Positions 1 to 11,319 of a stretch of DNA of 64,000 nucleotides are shown piece by piece. The stretch's first letter is position 1, and every line of letters starts with the position of its first letter. The DNA comes from Simmondsia chinensis (taxonomy: Eukaryota; Streptophyta; Magnoliopsida; Caryophyllales; Simmondsiaceae). The notes under the pieces were generated by a model that saw only the letters and a program-made list of their open reading frames with translations, was not told where the DNA came from and made no database searches. The DNA lies in assembly GCA_018398585.1 (NCBI GenBank), contig JAGTTD010000001.1, forward strand, positions 3,908,501-3,972,500, read 5' to 3'. A program made the position numbers and the translations under genes.

Positions 1-240
1 CCGCATTACGTTAATTTTACTATTGGACTACGAGTAAAATTAGGCTAATTAAACTCACTCGTGACCCGACCAGTAAAAAAATTTCCTCACATTGACCTGG
101 ATTTTGCTATAGGACTATGAGTAAAATTAGGCTAATTAAAAATTAATTTAGTCTAATTACTTTAGTCCTACTACAAAATAAACGTCAAGGTTGTGAAAAA
201 TGTTTAACAGCCAGGTCATAAGTGAGTTTAATTAGTTTAA
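1..240. repeat. Fold-back repeat fragment at window edge
   Basis: A 29-bp segment beginning GGACTACGAGTAAAATTAGG at about 26 recurs almost exactly at about 112. The segment at 51-70 is roughly inverted against 209-230, so the stretch can fold back. It looks like the end of a small inverted-repeat (MITE-type) element cut by the window edge. No gene is seen. Assignment to a superfamily is not possible. Confidence 0.3.
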
Positions 241-908
241 AGGGTGGGTTTGCATTGAGTTTTGCATCTAATATTATCAAATGTTTAAAATATATATTAT
301 TAATTTATACGAGAATTAAATTGATACAATTAAAAGCAAAAGGACTAAATTGGCAAACTAGGCGAAATACAAGAATGTTTTACATTAATAACTCTAATTT
401 CATTATACAATATATACCATAAAATAACTTAATTATTAAAAAATAGATTATACGTATTAAATATATATATATATATTTTTATCATTAAAGAGTTAAATAC
501 CAAAAAATTTCTTTAAAGTATAGTTCAATACCTTTTTAATACTTTTTTTCTTCTAATTAAAAAAGAATCTGTGGGTATAATTAAAAATATATATTTAATT
601 ATATACCAAATACATATGTTAAAATTTGTTAACTTATTAGAATAATTAATGTATCATAAGTTGTATAATTGAATAATTATTATCACATTATTCGTATAAA
701 AATTTAATACACAAATATATGATTAAGATTAATTAAAAATAAAATGGTACTCTGTACATGGCAAATGGCAATCAACATCAAAATCGAATATGATACGAAT
801 GTTTTAGAATCTCCAACTACTACTTCCTTCTAGAAGTTTAAAATTACCTGATGTCTTTAGTCATTATAAATTAATATTTATCAATTAACTTTTTTAGTTT
901 AATAATCA
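241..908. other. AT-rich intergenic DNA
   Basis: Low-complexity AT-rich sequence with no convincing coding region, RNA gene or repeat boundary. The short open frames are random. Confidence 0.5.
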
Positions 909-998
909 GGTTAACACCTTGAAGGGGGAAGGCTGTGTACATCCTCCCCGCCCCCCCAACCCTGCGTAGGCTCGAGCCCTTGAGGCACTGGGTATGTT
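909..998 (+). mobile_element. 5'-truncated Au-like SINE/LINE tail
   Basis: It carries the tail shared by eleven places in this window: GGTTAACACCTTGAAGGGGG, then a GTACATCC block, a C-rich stretch, GAGCCCTTGAGGCACTGGG and TATGTT. The 5S head and the start of the tail are missing, so it cannot be assigned to SINE or LINE. No clear target duplication was found. Confidence 0.6.
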
Positions 999-1555
999 CC
1001 TTTAATTCCCAGTTTTCTGATCTTCTAGGTATTGTGTCAGGGTCGACCGCTGTCTTTGTCCTTTTACGTTGCACGTTTTTTGTGTTTGATTTGGTTCTTG
1101 TGCTTTTTGTTAGCTGTTGTTATCACATTATGGGTTACTATGGGGGTTTTGGCCTCTCTTGGCCTAATCAGTTTTGTATCCTTCGGGGAGGCCTTCTCGG
1201 TCTGTATCATTAGGATAGCTCCTTTCGGATCTAATTCAGCTTACAATTTTGTGCTTTTATAGGAGTTTTACCAATTAGTAAAAAAAATACTACTAAATCT
1301 GTTATATTATGAAAGCCATATAACACTTGTTGGAAACATTGTATTGTCTTACTCGTTATAAATATTATAACAATCAAATTGTCTGGTAAGATGTTGGGCA
1401 TCCCATGGAGATGAGTCCAGCGTCCCCTTTTTTTGTGCTCGAGTTTAATAAGTGTTATCCTCCTTACGTTTAAAGCAATCCCGTATCTGAAAACTTTGTT
1501 CGAAACTCGATTTTATAAGATATTTGTATGTTCAATACTTGGCTCGTTAGTGTAA
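999..1555. other. Intergenic DNA, nothing recognised
   Basis: No coding similarity, RNA gene or repeat structure was recognised between the retroelement tail and the MITE-like repeat. Confidence 0.4.
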
Positions 1556-1790
1556 TCAAGTGGAACCAAGCTCAATGTTAAGCTGAGTCGATCTTGTCAT
1601 AGAGGTAGTCTATTTAAGCTGCTAACTACTGATTGCCACTTATTATCAAGCGAGCAATAAATAATCACTTACAAGCTCTTGATGAGTCATTAACGACATC
1701 TTAGCGAGCCGTTGAAAAGTTCTTAAGAAGCCATGTTTCAACTTGGCGCATTAAACATATCATTCATTCGTAATTTTTTTACACCCCTAC
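1556..1790. repeat. Degenerate AAGCTC/GAGCTT-rich MITE-like repeat
   Basis: It begins near GTGTAATCAAG and ends with TTTTTTACACCCCTAC. In between are scattered AAGCTC, GAGCCG and AAGCTG motifs. The ACACCCCTA end and the motif content match the better-preserved element at 6058-6491, so this is probably an old member of the same family. Identity is low and the boundaries are approximate. Confidence 0.35.
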
Positions 1791-3215
1791 TTAACTAGAT
1801 AAAGTATGATTTGCATGTGAATATGGTCAGAGGTTGATCTATATTAGACTTGACCTACTTCTGGTCTCTTAAAATCTTTTCTTTGTTGGATCTTGTCAAA
1901 TTTTCCTTCACACAAGTGAAGTTGAACGCACTGGTGGGTAGAGTTGGATGTTTTTACTCCTAGTTTTAATCTTGTCAAGGGTTTTTCTATAGAAAATCAA
2001 GTGTTCATTGACGAAAGCGTTAAAAGTTTACATAGTGACAAGCTATGCAACTCACCCTAGTAGTAGCTCTGGTCTGAACTCTCTTCCTTGGCGTAATCCT
2101 TATCTTCAAAAAATGCGCATTGGCCAAAATCATATTCTTTTCATTATAGAAATTGCCTAGTAAAACCCAAAAAGGAAATAGAAGGGAGAGTCGTAGCCTA
2201 TATTTCTTTTCAAAAGTAAGAATTACGCTAGACGATGTGGACATGATGTTTGAAGTCGAACAACCACAAAGCAATAGTGAAATTGTCGGCGCATTGGCCA
2301 TGGCTAGACCAGTCACCAACGACGCTGCGAGGGGGATCTACTTGGTTGAAATGTAGATGACGCCATTGACGAGAAGACAAGAGGAGGTTGCTTTAGATGA
2401 ATGAGGTTACTTATTACCCTTGGAGTTTTGATCAAGGCAGACAGAAAGGGGGAGAATGATGATCAGGGTTTTTGATTTGATGGTTTAGTGTTACTTTAAT
2501 ATCATGTCTAAATATACTGAAATGAGAAATAGTATCTAGCATGGTCCATAAAACAGTACCTGTATATGTATGTGGAGAACTTCGTAAAGCCAAATATTCC
2601 CACCCAGATTTGTCATAAAGCCAACCTCCTAGTGGGAATCATATATTTATTATGATGTTACAAATTTCCTATCAAAAAGGGTCCATTTCAACCATTCCAT
2701 TTCTACACCTATCTTTTACCCACTCCACCTTGTTAAATTTGACCCTTTAAAATTTACAAGAATGTTAAGAAAATGAAATAAACCCAAAATAAGGGCCTCT
2801 TTAGATTATGATGGGGAAAATAATGGTGGGTTTGATATCGTTATCTGTTTCTAGTTTTTAGGTTGTTTAGAAATTAAAATAAAATTTTAGAAATATAAAA
2901 CTAAAAATATGAAAAAATGATTCTCAGAACCCAGTTTTTATCTTATCAAAAACTAAAAAGTACAAGAAGAATATGATGCCAAACGAAACCTAAAAGAATG
3001 TTATAAAGTTGAACAAATTCCAAGGAGAAAAAGTAATACATGTGAACAAATTTGAATATGTGACATAAAGTTACAAAGTATGTTAACCATATCTATACTT
3101 ACAAGGATACAAGTTGTGTTCTATCATAATGGCCTTCGATTTATCTGAGTAGATAGATATATCCATGCGTAGAGGGTAAATGTTTAATTCTAAATGATCA
3201 AATGGAAGGGGGACT
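1791..3215. other. Intergenic DNA downstream of the first glucosyltransferase
   Basis: No gene is recognised. An open stretch at about 2150-2360 on the plus strand codes without stops but matches no family I know. A possible MITE lies at about 2795-2995, where AGGGCCTCTTTAGATTATGA faces an inverted copy of TAGGTTTCGTTTGGCATCAT; the ends are poorly matched. The transcript 3' end and polyadenylation region of the glucosyltransferase should lie within a few hundred bases of 3216. Confidence 0.4.
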
Positions 3216-4634
3216 TTAAACGCTTTTGTGAGACTGCCATTTATGTGCAACAGCAGAAAGTGCCTTGGAGGAAGACCCGTCTTCACTTAGCACCCTAGCG
3301 GTTGCTTCCTTTAGGTCTTTCATCTTGTTGCGAATTTCTTTCCCTTCTTTCCCTTGCATTAGGTCCTTTATGACCCCAGCAATCTCTTCTCGATGAATCA
3401 AACCATTCTCTCCCGCCTTTGGCCTGAGTGCCACCTTTAGATCCTCAGTGAGTATTACTGTATTCATCCTTTGCTCAGCGTACAACGGCCAAGCAATAAG
3501 GGGTACCCCATGGACAACACTCTCTAGGGTTGAGTTCCATCCGCAATGAGTCAAAAACCCGCCTGTAGAACCATGGCTGAGGATCTTGATTTGGGGTGCC
3601 CAAGATGACACCACCAAGCCTCGTTCCTTAGTCTTGTCCAGGAACCCTGTTGGTAGAAAGTCCAGAGAGTCATTCTGCTTTGGTCCAGCAAAATAAGCGG
3701 CATTGGCCACTGTATCATGCGGACGTCTCACGACCCACAAAAATCTCTCCTCGCTCATTTCTAAACCATGAGCCAACTCATTCAATTGCGCAGAAGATAG
3801 GGTCCCACCACTGCCAAACGACACAAACAAAACAGACCCATATGGCTGATCATCCAACCAACGCAAGCACTCACACTCATCCACCCCATCACCTGAACCA
3901 CTCTGCACGAGCGGCCCAACCGGGTAAACTGGTGGCTTACCCGGTTCAGGCTCCTGAAGAGCCTTAAGAGCACCCGCTTCCAATTCCTCGAAACTATTTA
4001 CCATAATTCCCTCGGCTAATCGGTACCGCGAGGCAATATGTAGGAGACACTTATACGCATCGTTTTTCCGATCTTGAACTGGGTCGAGCAAGTCCCTCCC
4101 ATGAAACGGAATCGAACCGGGCAATTTCACCGGTTCGCTCATCTCCCAATACTCACAAGAAACCGACCGGTCCAATTCCGGCAAATGAAGAAACAAAGAC
4201 AAACACATAGCCGTGGAAGGAAAAAATATGTACGGAAGCGCGTCAAACTCACGCGCCACCTCAAACACATCCGTACCAAACAAATCTACCACGACAGCCA
4301 CCAGGCGCCTAGTGGCAGTGACATCAGCGAGGGCAGCCCGAAGCGCGGGAATCGACCGGGTGATTGTAAGCGAAATCCGGGTCTCGATCTTGACGCTACC
4401 GTCATCGGGCAAGTCATCGAAGGCGACAGGGGGGAGGAAGAGGGAATCGACAGAAGCAGCAGGGAGGGCGGAGAGGGCGGCGCGTTGGGTCTTGGACGGC
4501 GGCCCATCGCTGGGGATGATGAAAGTGACGGTGAAATTGTGGGATCGAAGGAGGCGGCGCGTGAAGTGGATAACAGGGATGAGGTGGCCCATCCCTGGAG
4601 TGGGTACAATGACAATATGGGGAGTTTTAGCCAT
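3216..4634 (-). CDS. UDP-glycosyltransferase, UGT72B-like (hydroquinone/phenolic glucosyltransferase)
   Basis: An uninterrupted 472-codon gene without introns, the usual length and structure for family-1 plant glycosyltransferases. Seen: the N-terminal PTPGMGHLIP motif puts the catalytic base at His17, and Asp117 in VVVDLFGTD is placed as the partner acid. The PSPG sugar-donor box runs from Trp345 to Gln388, exactly 44 residues, with HCGWNS in the middle and a final Gln, which in this family favours UDP-glucose. Known: group E / UGT72B enzymes transfer glucose to hydroquinone, monolignols, chlorophenols and similar small phenolics in the cytosol. No signal peptide or membrane segment is visible. 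A second member of the same subfamily lies on the same strand at 11320-12723, probably a tandem duplicate. The acceptor substrate cannot be read from the sequence. The start fits the family N-terminus, and a TATA box lies about 150 bp upstream. Confidence 0.93.
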   Translation of the reverse strand: MAKTPHIVIVPTPGMGHLIPVIHFTRRLLRSHNFTVTFIIPSDGPPSKTQRAALSALPAASVDSLFLPPVAFDDLPDDGSVKIETRISLTITRSIPALRAALADVTATRRLVAVVVDLFGTDVFEVAREFDALPYIFFPSTAMCLSLFLHLPELDRSVSCEYWEMSEPVKLPGSIPFHGRDLLDPVQDRKNDAYKCLLHIASRYRLAEGIMVNSFEELEAGALKALQEPEPGKPPVYPVGPLVQSGSGDGVDECECLRWLDDQPYGSVLFVSFGSGGTLSSAQLNELAHGLEMSEERFLWVVRRPHDTVANAAYFAGPKQNDSLDFLPTGFLDKTKERGLVVSSWAPQIKILSHGSTGGFLTHCGWNSTLESVVHGVPLIAWPLYAEQRMNTVILTEDLKVALRPKAGENGLIHREEIAGVIKDLMQGKEGKEIRNKMKDLKEATARVLSEDGSSSKALSAVAHKWQSHKSV

Positions 4635-4781
4635 GGGAATTGAGGTAAATTTTGGGTTTTTTTAATGGGTTTTTTGGGTTTTCTAATGGGTTTTTTTTTT
4701 TTTTTTTTGGGTTTTGAAATGGGAAAATGGAGAAGAAAATGGGGGATTTAATGGTGGAGAAATGAGTGTATAACGGATGGC
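4635..4781 (-). promoter_or_regulatory. Predicted 5' leader of the first glucosyltransferase
   Basis: It lies between the TATA box and the start codon. On the minus strand it is purine-rich with an A-run (the T-run at about 4687-4706 on the plus strand). No upstream gene is present. Confidence 0.3.
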
Positions 4782-4789
4782 ATATATAG
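4782..4789 (-). promoter_or_regulatory. TATA box of the first glucosyltransferase
   Basis: Minus-strand TCTATATATG lies about 150 bp upstream of the ATG at 4634. Transcription would then start near 4755 and give a 5' leader of roughly 120 nt. Confidence 0.5.
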
Positions 4790-4862
4790 AGGTGTAAGGA
4801 TAGGAGAGTATGAGAGGGACATGGTGGGAAAGTGCTATGTTTGTAAACTTGTATAAGAGATA

Positions 4863-4887
4863 GAGATGGAGATGGAGATGGAGATGG
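4863..4887. repeat. Hexanucleotide microsatellite (GATGGA)4
   Basis: About four tandem copies of GATGGA, upstream of the glucosyltransferase promoter. Confidence 0.75.
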
Positions 4888-6057
4888 CCCCCCTTTTTTT
4901 AGATAATGGGTGGGTGATTATAAATCTTTTTAAATATGGATAACGACTTTAGAGGATACGATCTGAAATGGGTATGTGAAATCGATTTGAACATGTTAAA
5001 AATTGAAGGATAAGTCAGAATCTATTAAAATAGAAAAAGTAATTCAGGATTTTTGTATTGAAAATTTGATAAATGAACAATATGACCAATTATAAAGAGT
5101 ATTTCTTGGCTAAACAAAAGGAACCTTAAAAATTGCAAAGTTACGAAAAATTTCACTAAACTATTCGGAAAACATAAAGGTGGCAAAAAAACATGAGTAG
5201 AGACTGAATTTGAGGAAAATGAGTGGGGCCGAGGGCAAAACTACTAGGGTTGCATAGTATGATCTGAGAGCTTTGATTTGACATGTAATTATCCCCGCAG
5301 TTTCTTACAGATCATAAGTTACGATAACCAATTTGTCCTCAAGATATTAGTGGCATATGGAATCGGTCCCTAAGATTTTACAAGTATAAAACAAGTTTGA
5401 TCAGTAAGCCAACTTTTTGTAACTAATGTGTTCTATCCATCATACCCACACATCGAAAATCCCATTTATTATATAATACAGGCTAAAATATAAATCATTT
5501 ATATATATACATATTTTTATAATCTCTCTCATATTAATTGTTATTTCTCTAATTTGAAATCATGATGTACAATACAGTTATTAATTTAAAAGGGACGCTT
5601 AACAAATTGAAGACCCTTTCAGCCACTTGAGATCTCGAAGGCATCTATCGATAAGAACGGGACTTCAAATTTGACGTCTAGTAAAATGTTAGATTTAAAT
5701 GTATTATCACTCGATCGAACCGGTAAGCCGGTCAAAAGGGGGCTAATTTGTAGCTTCTGGGTGGTTTGATTAGTTTCCAAAGAAGTTGCCGATGTCATGT
5801 TCTGTTTTTCTTTTATAATTTTCTTGTCATGGTTGTTGAACATTATTGTACAGACTTGAAAATCTCTTTAATTTATTGATTTTATATTCTTTCTGAATTT
5901 GTTGTTCTTTTAGTATAAACCATATTTAAATAGTATTGACCTTTTTCATTGTATATGTACAATTTATACAGTTTTAATCTGGTTAATACAGTAATTAATT
6001 TCTTACGTAAAGTTGTATTTCTCAAGAACTTACGTACAAGGTGTTTGCTGCCATGAC
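4888..6057. other. Intergenic DNA
   Basis: No gene recognised. An open 74-codon stretch on the minus strand (5619-5843) has no recognisable similarity. The rest is AT-rich and without repeat boundaries. Confidence 0.4.
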
Positions 6058-6491
6058 GTATTTGAGCTGAGCCGAGCCTAAGCCTGTCAAGCTTGAGGTT
6101 CGGCTCGTTAGCATTAAGCTCAACTCGATACTCGCCGAGCTTTGAAAGTTCAAGCTCGAGCTCGGCTCGGCTCGGCTCGTCAAAAGCTCAGGCCCAGATC
6201 GGCTCGATCTAAGCTAAGCAAGCTTTAAATTAAGCTTGCAATATTTTGGTTCATTTAAGCTCAATATGGGCTCATTTAAGCTCGGGCTTGACTCATTTAG
6301 CATCTAGTATGGCTTCATTAGAAAATATTTAAGCAAATATATTATACTACAAGAGCACGCTTAGGCTCGTTTAGACTCGTAAGCCTATGAGCTTGAGCTT
6401 CACTATGCTTAGTCTTGGCTTAGCTCGAGGTAAAAGCGAGCTGAGCTTTTCAAGCTTTATGATGAGCCAGCTCGGCTCATTTACACCCCTA
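6058..6491. mobile_element. AGCTCG-rich non-autonomous hAT-like MITE
   Basis: About 434 bp packed with GAGCTCG, AAGCTC and GGCTCG motifs in both orientations. It ends GGCTCATTTACACCCCTA and begins with a degenerate inverted copy (ACGTATTTGAGCTGAGCCGA). The flanks GCCATGAC (6050-6057) and GCCACGAT (6492-6499) agree at 6 of 8 positions, which suggests an 8-bp target duplication as made by hAT transposons. It has no transposase. Relatives are at 1556-1790, 21225-21640 and 62930-63340. Confidence 0.5.
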
Positions 6492-6524
6492 GCCACGATG
6501 CAGGAAATAAAATTTCTTTTTTTT

Positions 6525-6549
6525 GGGGGGGGGGGGGGGGGGGGGGGGG
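6525..6549. repeat. Poly(G) run of 25
   Basis: An uninterrupted run of 25 G preceded by a T-run. It could form a quadruplex. No SINE tail is recognised around it, unlike the runs at 13797 and 32555. Confidence 0.8.
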
Positions 6550-8722
6550 TGGTGGCTCGGTAATAATAGGATATAAAAATTTACCTAAACAGGTTAGGTA
6601 AGTTACTTACAATGTCTTAAATAAATTTCTACTTTCCATATTCTGCCAATTTTTTGGTAACCAAATAAGAGAACAAATATCCGCTTCCCATTAATTTCCA
6701 TTTCCTGCCCTTACTTTCTAATAACGAAACAAGGCTTTAAAGATCAACATTTTTGTAGTTAACATGGACAATACTCACTTTTCTAATGCTGTTTGATGAG
6801 AGATAGGAGGGACGTGAGTCATCTTGGAATTGGTTTCGTTATTTTTGTTTCTACTTCTCTTGTATAGTTTTTACAACGCTTATGTGAAATCTTTCTTGTT
6901 GCAGTTTCCCATGAGAAGCCCCCAACATAAGGCAATTTCCTGTATTGTGAAGAAAATCCATCTTGAGCCTTCACTCAGATTTCTTTATTTTCTTTCTTCC
7001 ATTCGGCAAAGGAAGTGAAGGAAAAGGACAACTCATAGGGCAGATAGTAGTTATCGAGGTCATTCAACTTTAATTGCATCCTTTTTCGTTTTCTTTTCTT
7101 TCAAATGCGTCATAGTTAGATTCAAGTTTAAATCCTGCTAATTTATTTCCTAACAGTTTCAAATCTGAGTTTGAATGATTCCTCATCTGTGACATTTTGA
7201 ACTCATTTACTCATATAATATGAGATAAACTTGTGATTACCATAACAAATCATTTTACAACGATATCAAAACTCCCAACATGCATCTGATCCCTAGTGCT
7301 AATTTCTGAGAAGCTAAAATTTCAAAATAAAAAAAAAATTGATATAAAACCTGTTATAAATATATATTAATTACAAAACTATTAAAATTCGACTCATTGT
7401 CCTCCCAAAATCGGGGTAGCGCAAGAAGATCGGTCAAGCCTACTAGTACACACAAAAAGAAGAAGCTGAGTAAAAGAATTGTAGATGTTGATAAGCTTTT
7501 TCATTCAAGCCGTACATTGGAGATCGGGAAAAACCTAGCCTCAATTAAAGTATTGGTTGACTTGTTTCTCTGATAACCTCATTTCCAATTTTGATACATT
7601 GACTCTTTCTGTTATTCCTAATCCATACTGTCCAATGGTGATCGTAATCATATGGCCTCTGTTGGTTTTCTGTCAGTGTTTTTTTCCTAAAACTCTATTT
7701 TCTTTGCTTATTGTATGATTTTTTTTGCCTTTATTTTTTTTTTTTTTTATTACAGACTAAATGATATGTGATTTGTATCACGGGATTATAGGGGTCATGA
7801 CAACAAATTTTGGGCGGCGCCGGCGGCGGCGGAGCAGTTAGAAAGGCCCCGGGGGGGGGGGGGTGAATCAAAATGATGACGGCATAATGATACAAAAGTG
7901 ACGTAATGATAGCATGAATTATATTATGTAATAAAAATAACGCTGCGCATTCTAGAAACCATATAATAAACTATATACTATGTATATATTATTTAATTAT
8001 TTTTAGTGCCCATCAATTATGGCATTGCATGAATTTATTCTTTTTCTTTTTTTCTTTTTTTTGGCCAGCCACCCTTTAAAACGTTGACTCGTGTGGCTCC
8101 GTTGTGGTGGGGCCCATCATCTTTGCTAATTACAGTTTTGACCTTGCTCCATGTAATCATGATGTTATGATTTTCCTCATTATTTCTTACTTTTGTATTT
8201 TTTTTTTTTTTTACAAAACATAAAAAATGTTATTCAGCTCGAATACCGAGAATTAGAGGGCGTATCAATGCAATTCGGTAAAATTGGATACTTTGGATCT
8301 AAATTTAATTGAATTCATGTCAAATTTAGTATTCTTTACGTAATCTTTAGTTTTCCTTTAATTTCGCATTCAAATTACATGATTCGGTCGTTCAAATAGA
8401 ATTAGAACTAACCAATTTCGGTACTCAATCACTAAACCATCCTCGTGGGAACTATATTTGACTCACACTTTATTACTTGGTACTATTTTGTATACTTGGT
8501 AAGCTCAAACACACATCAAGTTTTTGAATGCAAATCCTGATGTGCATAATAATTATAGATTTTTTAAAGTAGCTCTGACATCTGTTTATAGTTATACCAT
8601 CTTGAAATTTTAAAGTGCAAGTAAAAACAAGCGAGTGAATAGGAGCTAAGTAAGTAAATAGGAACAAGAAGGGTAAACAGAAAGCAAACAATTGTAAGTT
8701 ACTTGAAACCATTAAAAAACTA
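6550..8722. other. Intergenic DNA between the two glucosyltransferases
   Basis: No gene recognised. A short GC-rich island at about 7812-7863 has GGCGGCGCCGGCGGCGGCGG followed by a CCCC and 13 G. Several homopolymer T-runs are present. The short open frames at about 6824 and 8473 show no family features. Confidence 0.4.
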
Positions 8723-8998
8723 CTATAAAACGCCTACTTTATTACTCATAAAATGCCTACCTCATTATCCATATAACGCTTGCTTTATTACCCATAAAAC
8801 GCCTACCTAATTACCTATATAACGCCTACTTTATCACCCATAAAACGCCTACCTCATTACCCATATAATGCCTACTTTATTACCCATAAAACGCCTATCT
8901 CATTACCCATAGAATGCCAACTTTATTGCCCATAAAACGCCAACTTTATTACTCATAAACACCTACTTTGTTACCCATAAAACGCGTACTTCATTACG
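8723..8998. repeat. Minisatellite with alternating 25/21-bp units
   Basis: About twelve tandem units of the type ATAAAACGCCTACTTTATTAC. Neighbouring units differ in a regular way: a longer one with CCTCATTACCCAT follows a shorter one with CTTTATTACCC, so the true repeat is a dimer of about 46 bp. Internal drift (ACGCC to ATGCC, CTAC to CAAC) shows that the array is old. It has no spacer or leader structure, so it is not a CRISPR array. Confidence 0.85.
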
Positions 8999-9859
8999 TT
9001 ATTATTGTTGTTTTGATTGGGGGCAAATAATTAAACATCATGCCCTTTTGAGTGTGATTAACCACATTTTTTTTACACATGGGTCACTTTGGATTTTGTT
9101 AACTGCTTCCATTATGTGTAAAGCATAAAATGAACTTTAAAATATGAATTAATGGCATAAAAAACAAAGTCACTTGAATTTAAAAGCTTTTTATTATTTA
9201 TTAATGTCTTATTCTAGGATATTCATTTTAGCCATATACTTTGGTGTTTATTACTGTTAAATAATTAATTATTCCAAAAGCTTAAACTGATATATAAAGG
9301 TACAAGATAGATTTTATACTCTAACATGCTTTCGGATCATCCCACATGGTGATTGTCGTGAACATCCTTACTTGCATCAATTATCAGTCTTAGAGGCGCT
9401 CTATTTTAAAGCTATGAAGATCAAAAAAAGGGTTGGTTTATTGATAGATCAATAGAAAAACTGACCACTAATTCTCTGAACGATGAGAATTGGGTCCAAT
9501 GTGACTCAATAATATTGTTGTCTGTCGTTAATGCAATGTGGAGGGAAATTTAAGAAGTGTTGCTTACATTGAAATAGCCTGAGAATTTTGACCGGACCAT
9601 AAAGAACATTTCTTTCAAGGAAATTTTTGCTCAGTCGATGAAATGATAAGAAAGATATTCAACTTCGTTAACAAAATTTACCAATTCCTACTATGTTTTT
9701 TTCCGGTGATTAGTAAAACTCTTACAGATACATAAGAGTGCAAGGGGAAATACAGTAAAAAAAAAAAAAAAAGGAAAAAAAAATCCAAATTGGACAAAGA
9801 CAGGAGACGCTAGAACGCCAACCTACTACACAAAGCTTAAGTCCTTAAGTTTTTTTAGG
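8999..9859. other. Intergenic DNA
   Basis: No coding or RNA gene recognised. Ordinary AT-rich sequence with an A-run at about 9757. Confidence 0.4.
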
Positions 9860-10026
9860 CCACAGTGCAAGCATTGAAACGACCAAGACACGTCGAGGAC
9901 AATTGTTACGAGTTGGTGGGATACCCATCGAATTGGAAGCCACACGTTGGACAACCGAAGCCCGGGGATGAAGCTAGTGTCCCAGCGACTGAAAGTGATA
10001 CGTACGAGTTTCCATCTCAAAATTAA
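9860..10026 (+). pseudogene. Relic copia gag zinc-knuckle fragment
   Basis: Plus-strand translation reads through CKH, then a damaged stretch, RPRHVEDNCYELVGYPSNWK and on to a stop near 10026. This matches the retroviral-type CCHC zinc knuckle and the C-Y-E-x-x-G-Y-P motif typical of one group of plant Ty1/copia gag proteins. One zinc-knuckle cysteine is lost at a stop or frameshift next to CKH. No LTR or other pol domain is found nearby. It is from a different copia lineage than the element at 13833-18812. Confidence 0.5.
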
Positions 10027-11319
10027 TTGATATTAGGTAGAGTAGTGCAGTAATTTATATCAGTATCTTCTTTCGTGTGACTATGTTATAAGATCTCTTA
10101 CTAGACTCTCATCGCGAGTTCTTAACACATTCTCATAAGTTACTGTGAACCGATTTTAACTTTTGAGTACTATAAGAAATTATTGGGCTTTGGCCCTAGC
10201 CCATTTGGTTAAAAATTTATTGGGCGTTTGATCCATTCTAGGTCATAGTTGGGCCGACCTGATTAAGCCCAATAGTTTTCTTTTGCATGATCAAATAAAA
10301 TTCATTTTACACAGAAAAAATAATTTGTGCGCTAATAATTTTTCAATATATAATGTTAAGCGATGACTGTATTTTTAAATTTTAAAATATTTAGGTAAAA
10401 AACAAAAAATTATAAATTAAGATAACAAAAAGTGTTTTTAATACCTTTCTTTGAATTCTTTAAAACCAAAAATCAAAAATAAAAAAATATAAAAAGTAAC
10501 TATAAATTTTCTCAAATTTCCAAGCATCGTTTTCTAGGAGTTCTACGATAAATCAAAATTAAACCATAAAACTAAAGATATAGTATGGTCTAGAATGGAT
10601 TACAATTTAATCTACTAACATACATATTAGGACTTAAGAGTCTACACCACTTTTTTTCTGTTAATTAGCGACAGAGTCACAGTACAAAGTAAGCAACTCG
10701 ATCAAGCGAGCCCTGAGTCAACCCGTAAAAGAACATAGATTAAAACAACAAAACCAAATACACAGGAAGATAAGCAAAAACAGGCAAAAGATAATGAGCC
10801 TCAAACACCATTAGACAAGACACAACAACATGACTAACCAAAAGACAAGAAAAATAAGATTTTCTTGCTATTATAATTAATAGTTAGATTTCTTGTATTG
10901 TGTTCCTTTTTCTGTCTTTCTCGAATGTTGATATTAATCTACTACCTCTTAAACGCACTTTGAATTATCAGTTTTGTAACCCAATTAAGGGGAAAAAAAT
11001 CTTTTTTTTGGTAGGTCAACCGAGGGGGAGGGGGGAGAATACCCTTTAAAATCCCTATAAAAAAGAGTTACAAATACCATAGTAGAGATTCGAATCTGGA
11101 TGACGTATTAAAAAAAAGAAAAAAAATCTTACTCCTTTGCATAAAGGGACCACATACTGTCATATAGAAAATTAATAAAAAAAAAGGCAACAAATATAAC
11201 TACCTAATGCATAGCCGAATTCCTTCAATTTTTTGTCATAAACATGAAAAATTGTAAAATTAAGAAAAATTGTCACAAAACTGTAAAATGTAAAACATTA
11301 ATGATTAAAGCACGTCTTT
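10027..11319. other. Intergenic DNA downstream of the second glucosyltransferase
   Basis: AT-rich sequence with no gene recognised. It should include the 3' untranslated region and poly(A) site of the minus-strand gene starting at 12723. Confidence 0.4.

Noticed and set aside
2020..2356. Coding gene in the open stretch near 2.2 kb
   Set aside because: Open in two directions but with no recognisable motif, start context or splice structure.
4074..4665. Plus-strand open frames opposite the first glucosyltransferase
   Set aside because: Shadows of the minus-strand coding sequence in a GC-rich exon, with no family features.
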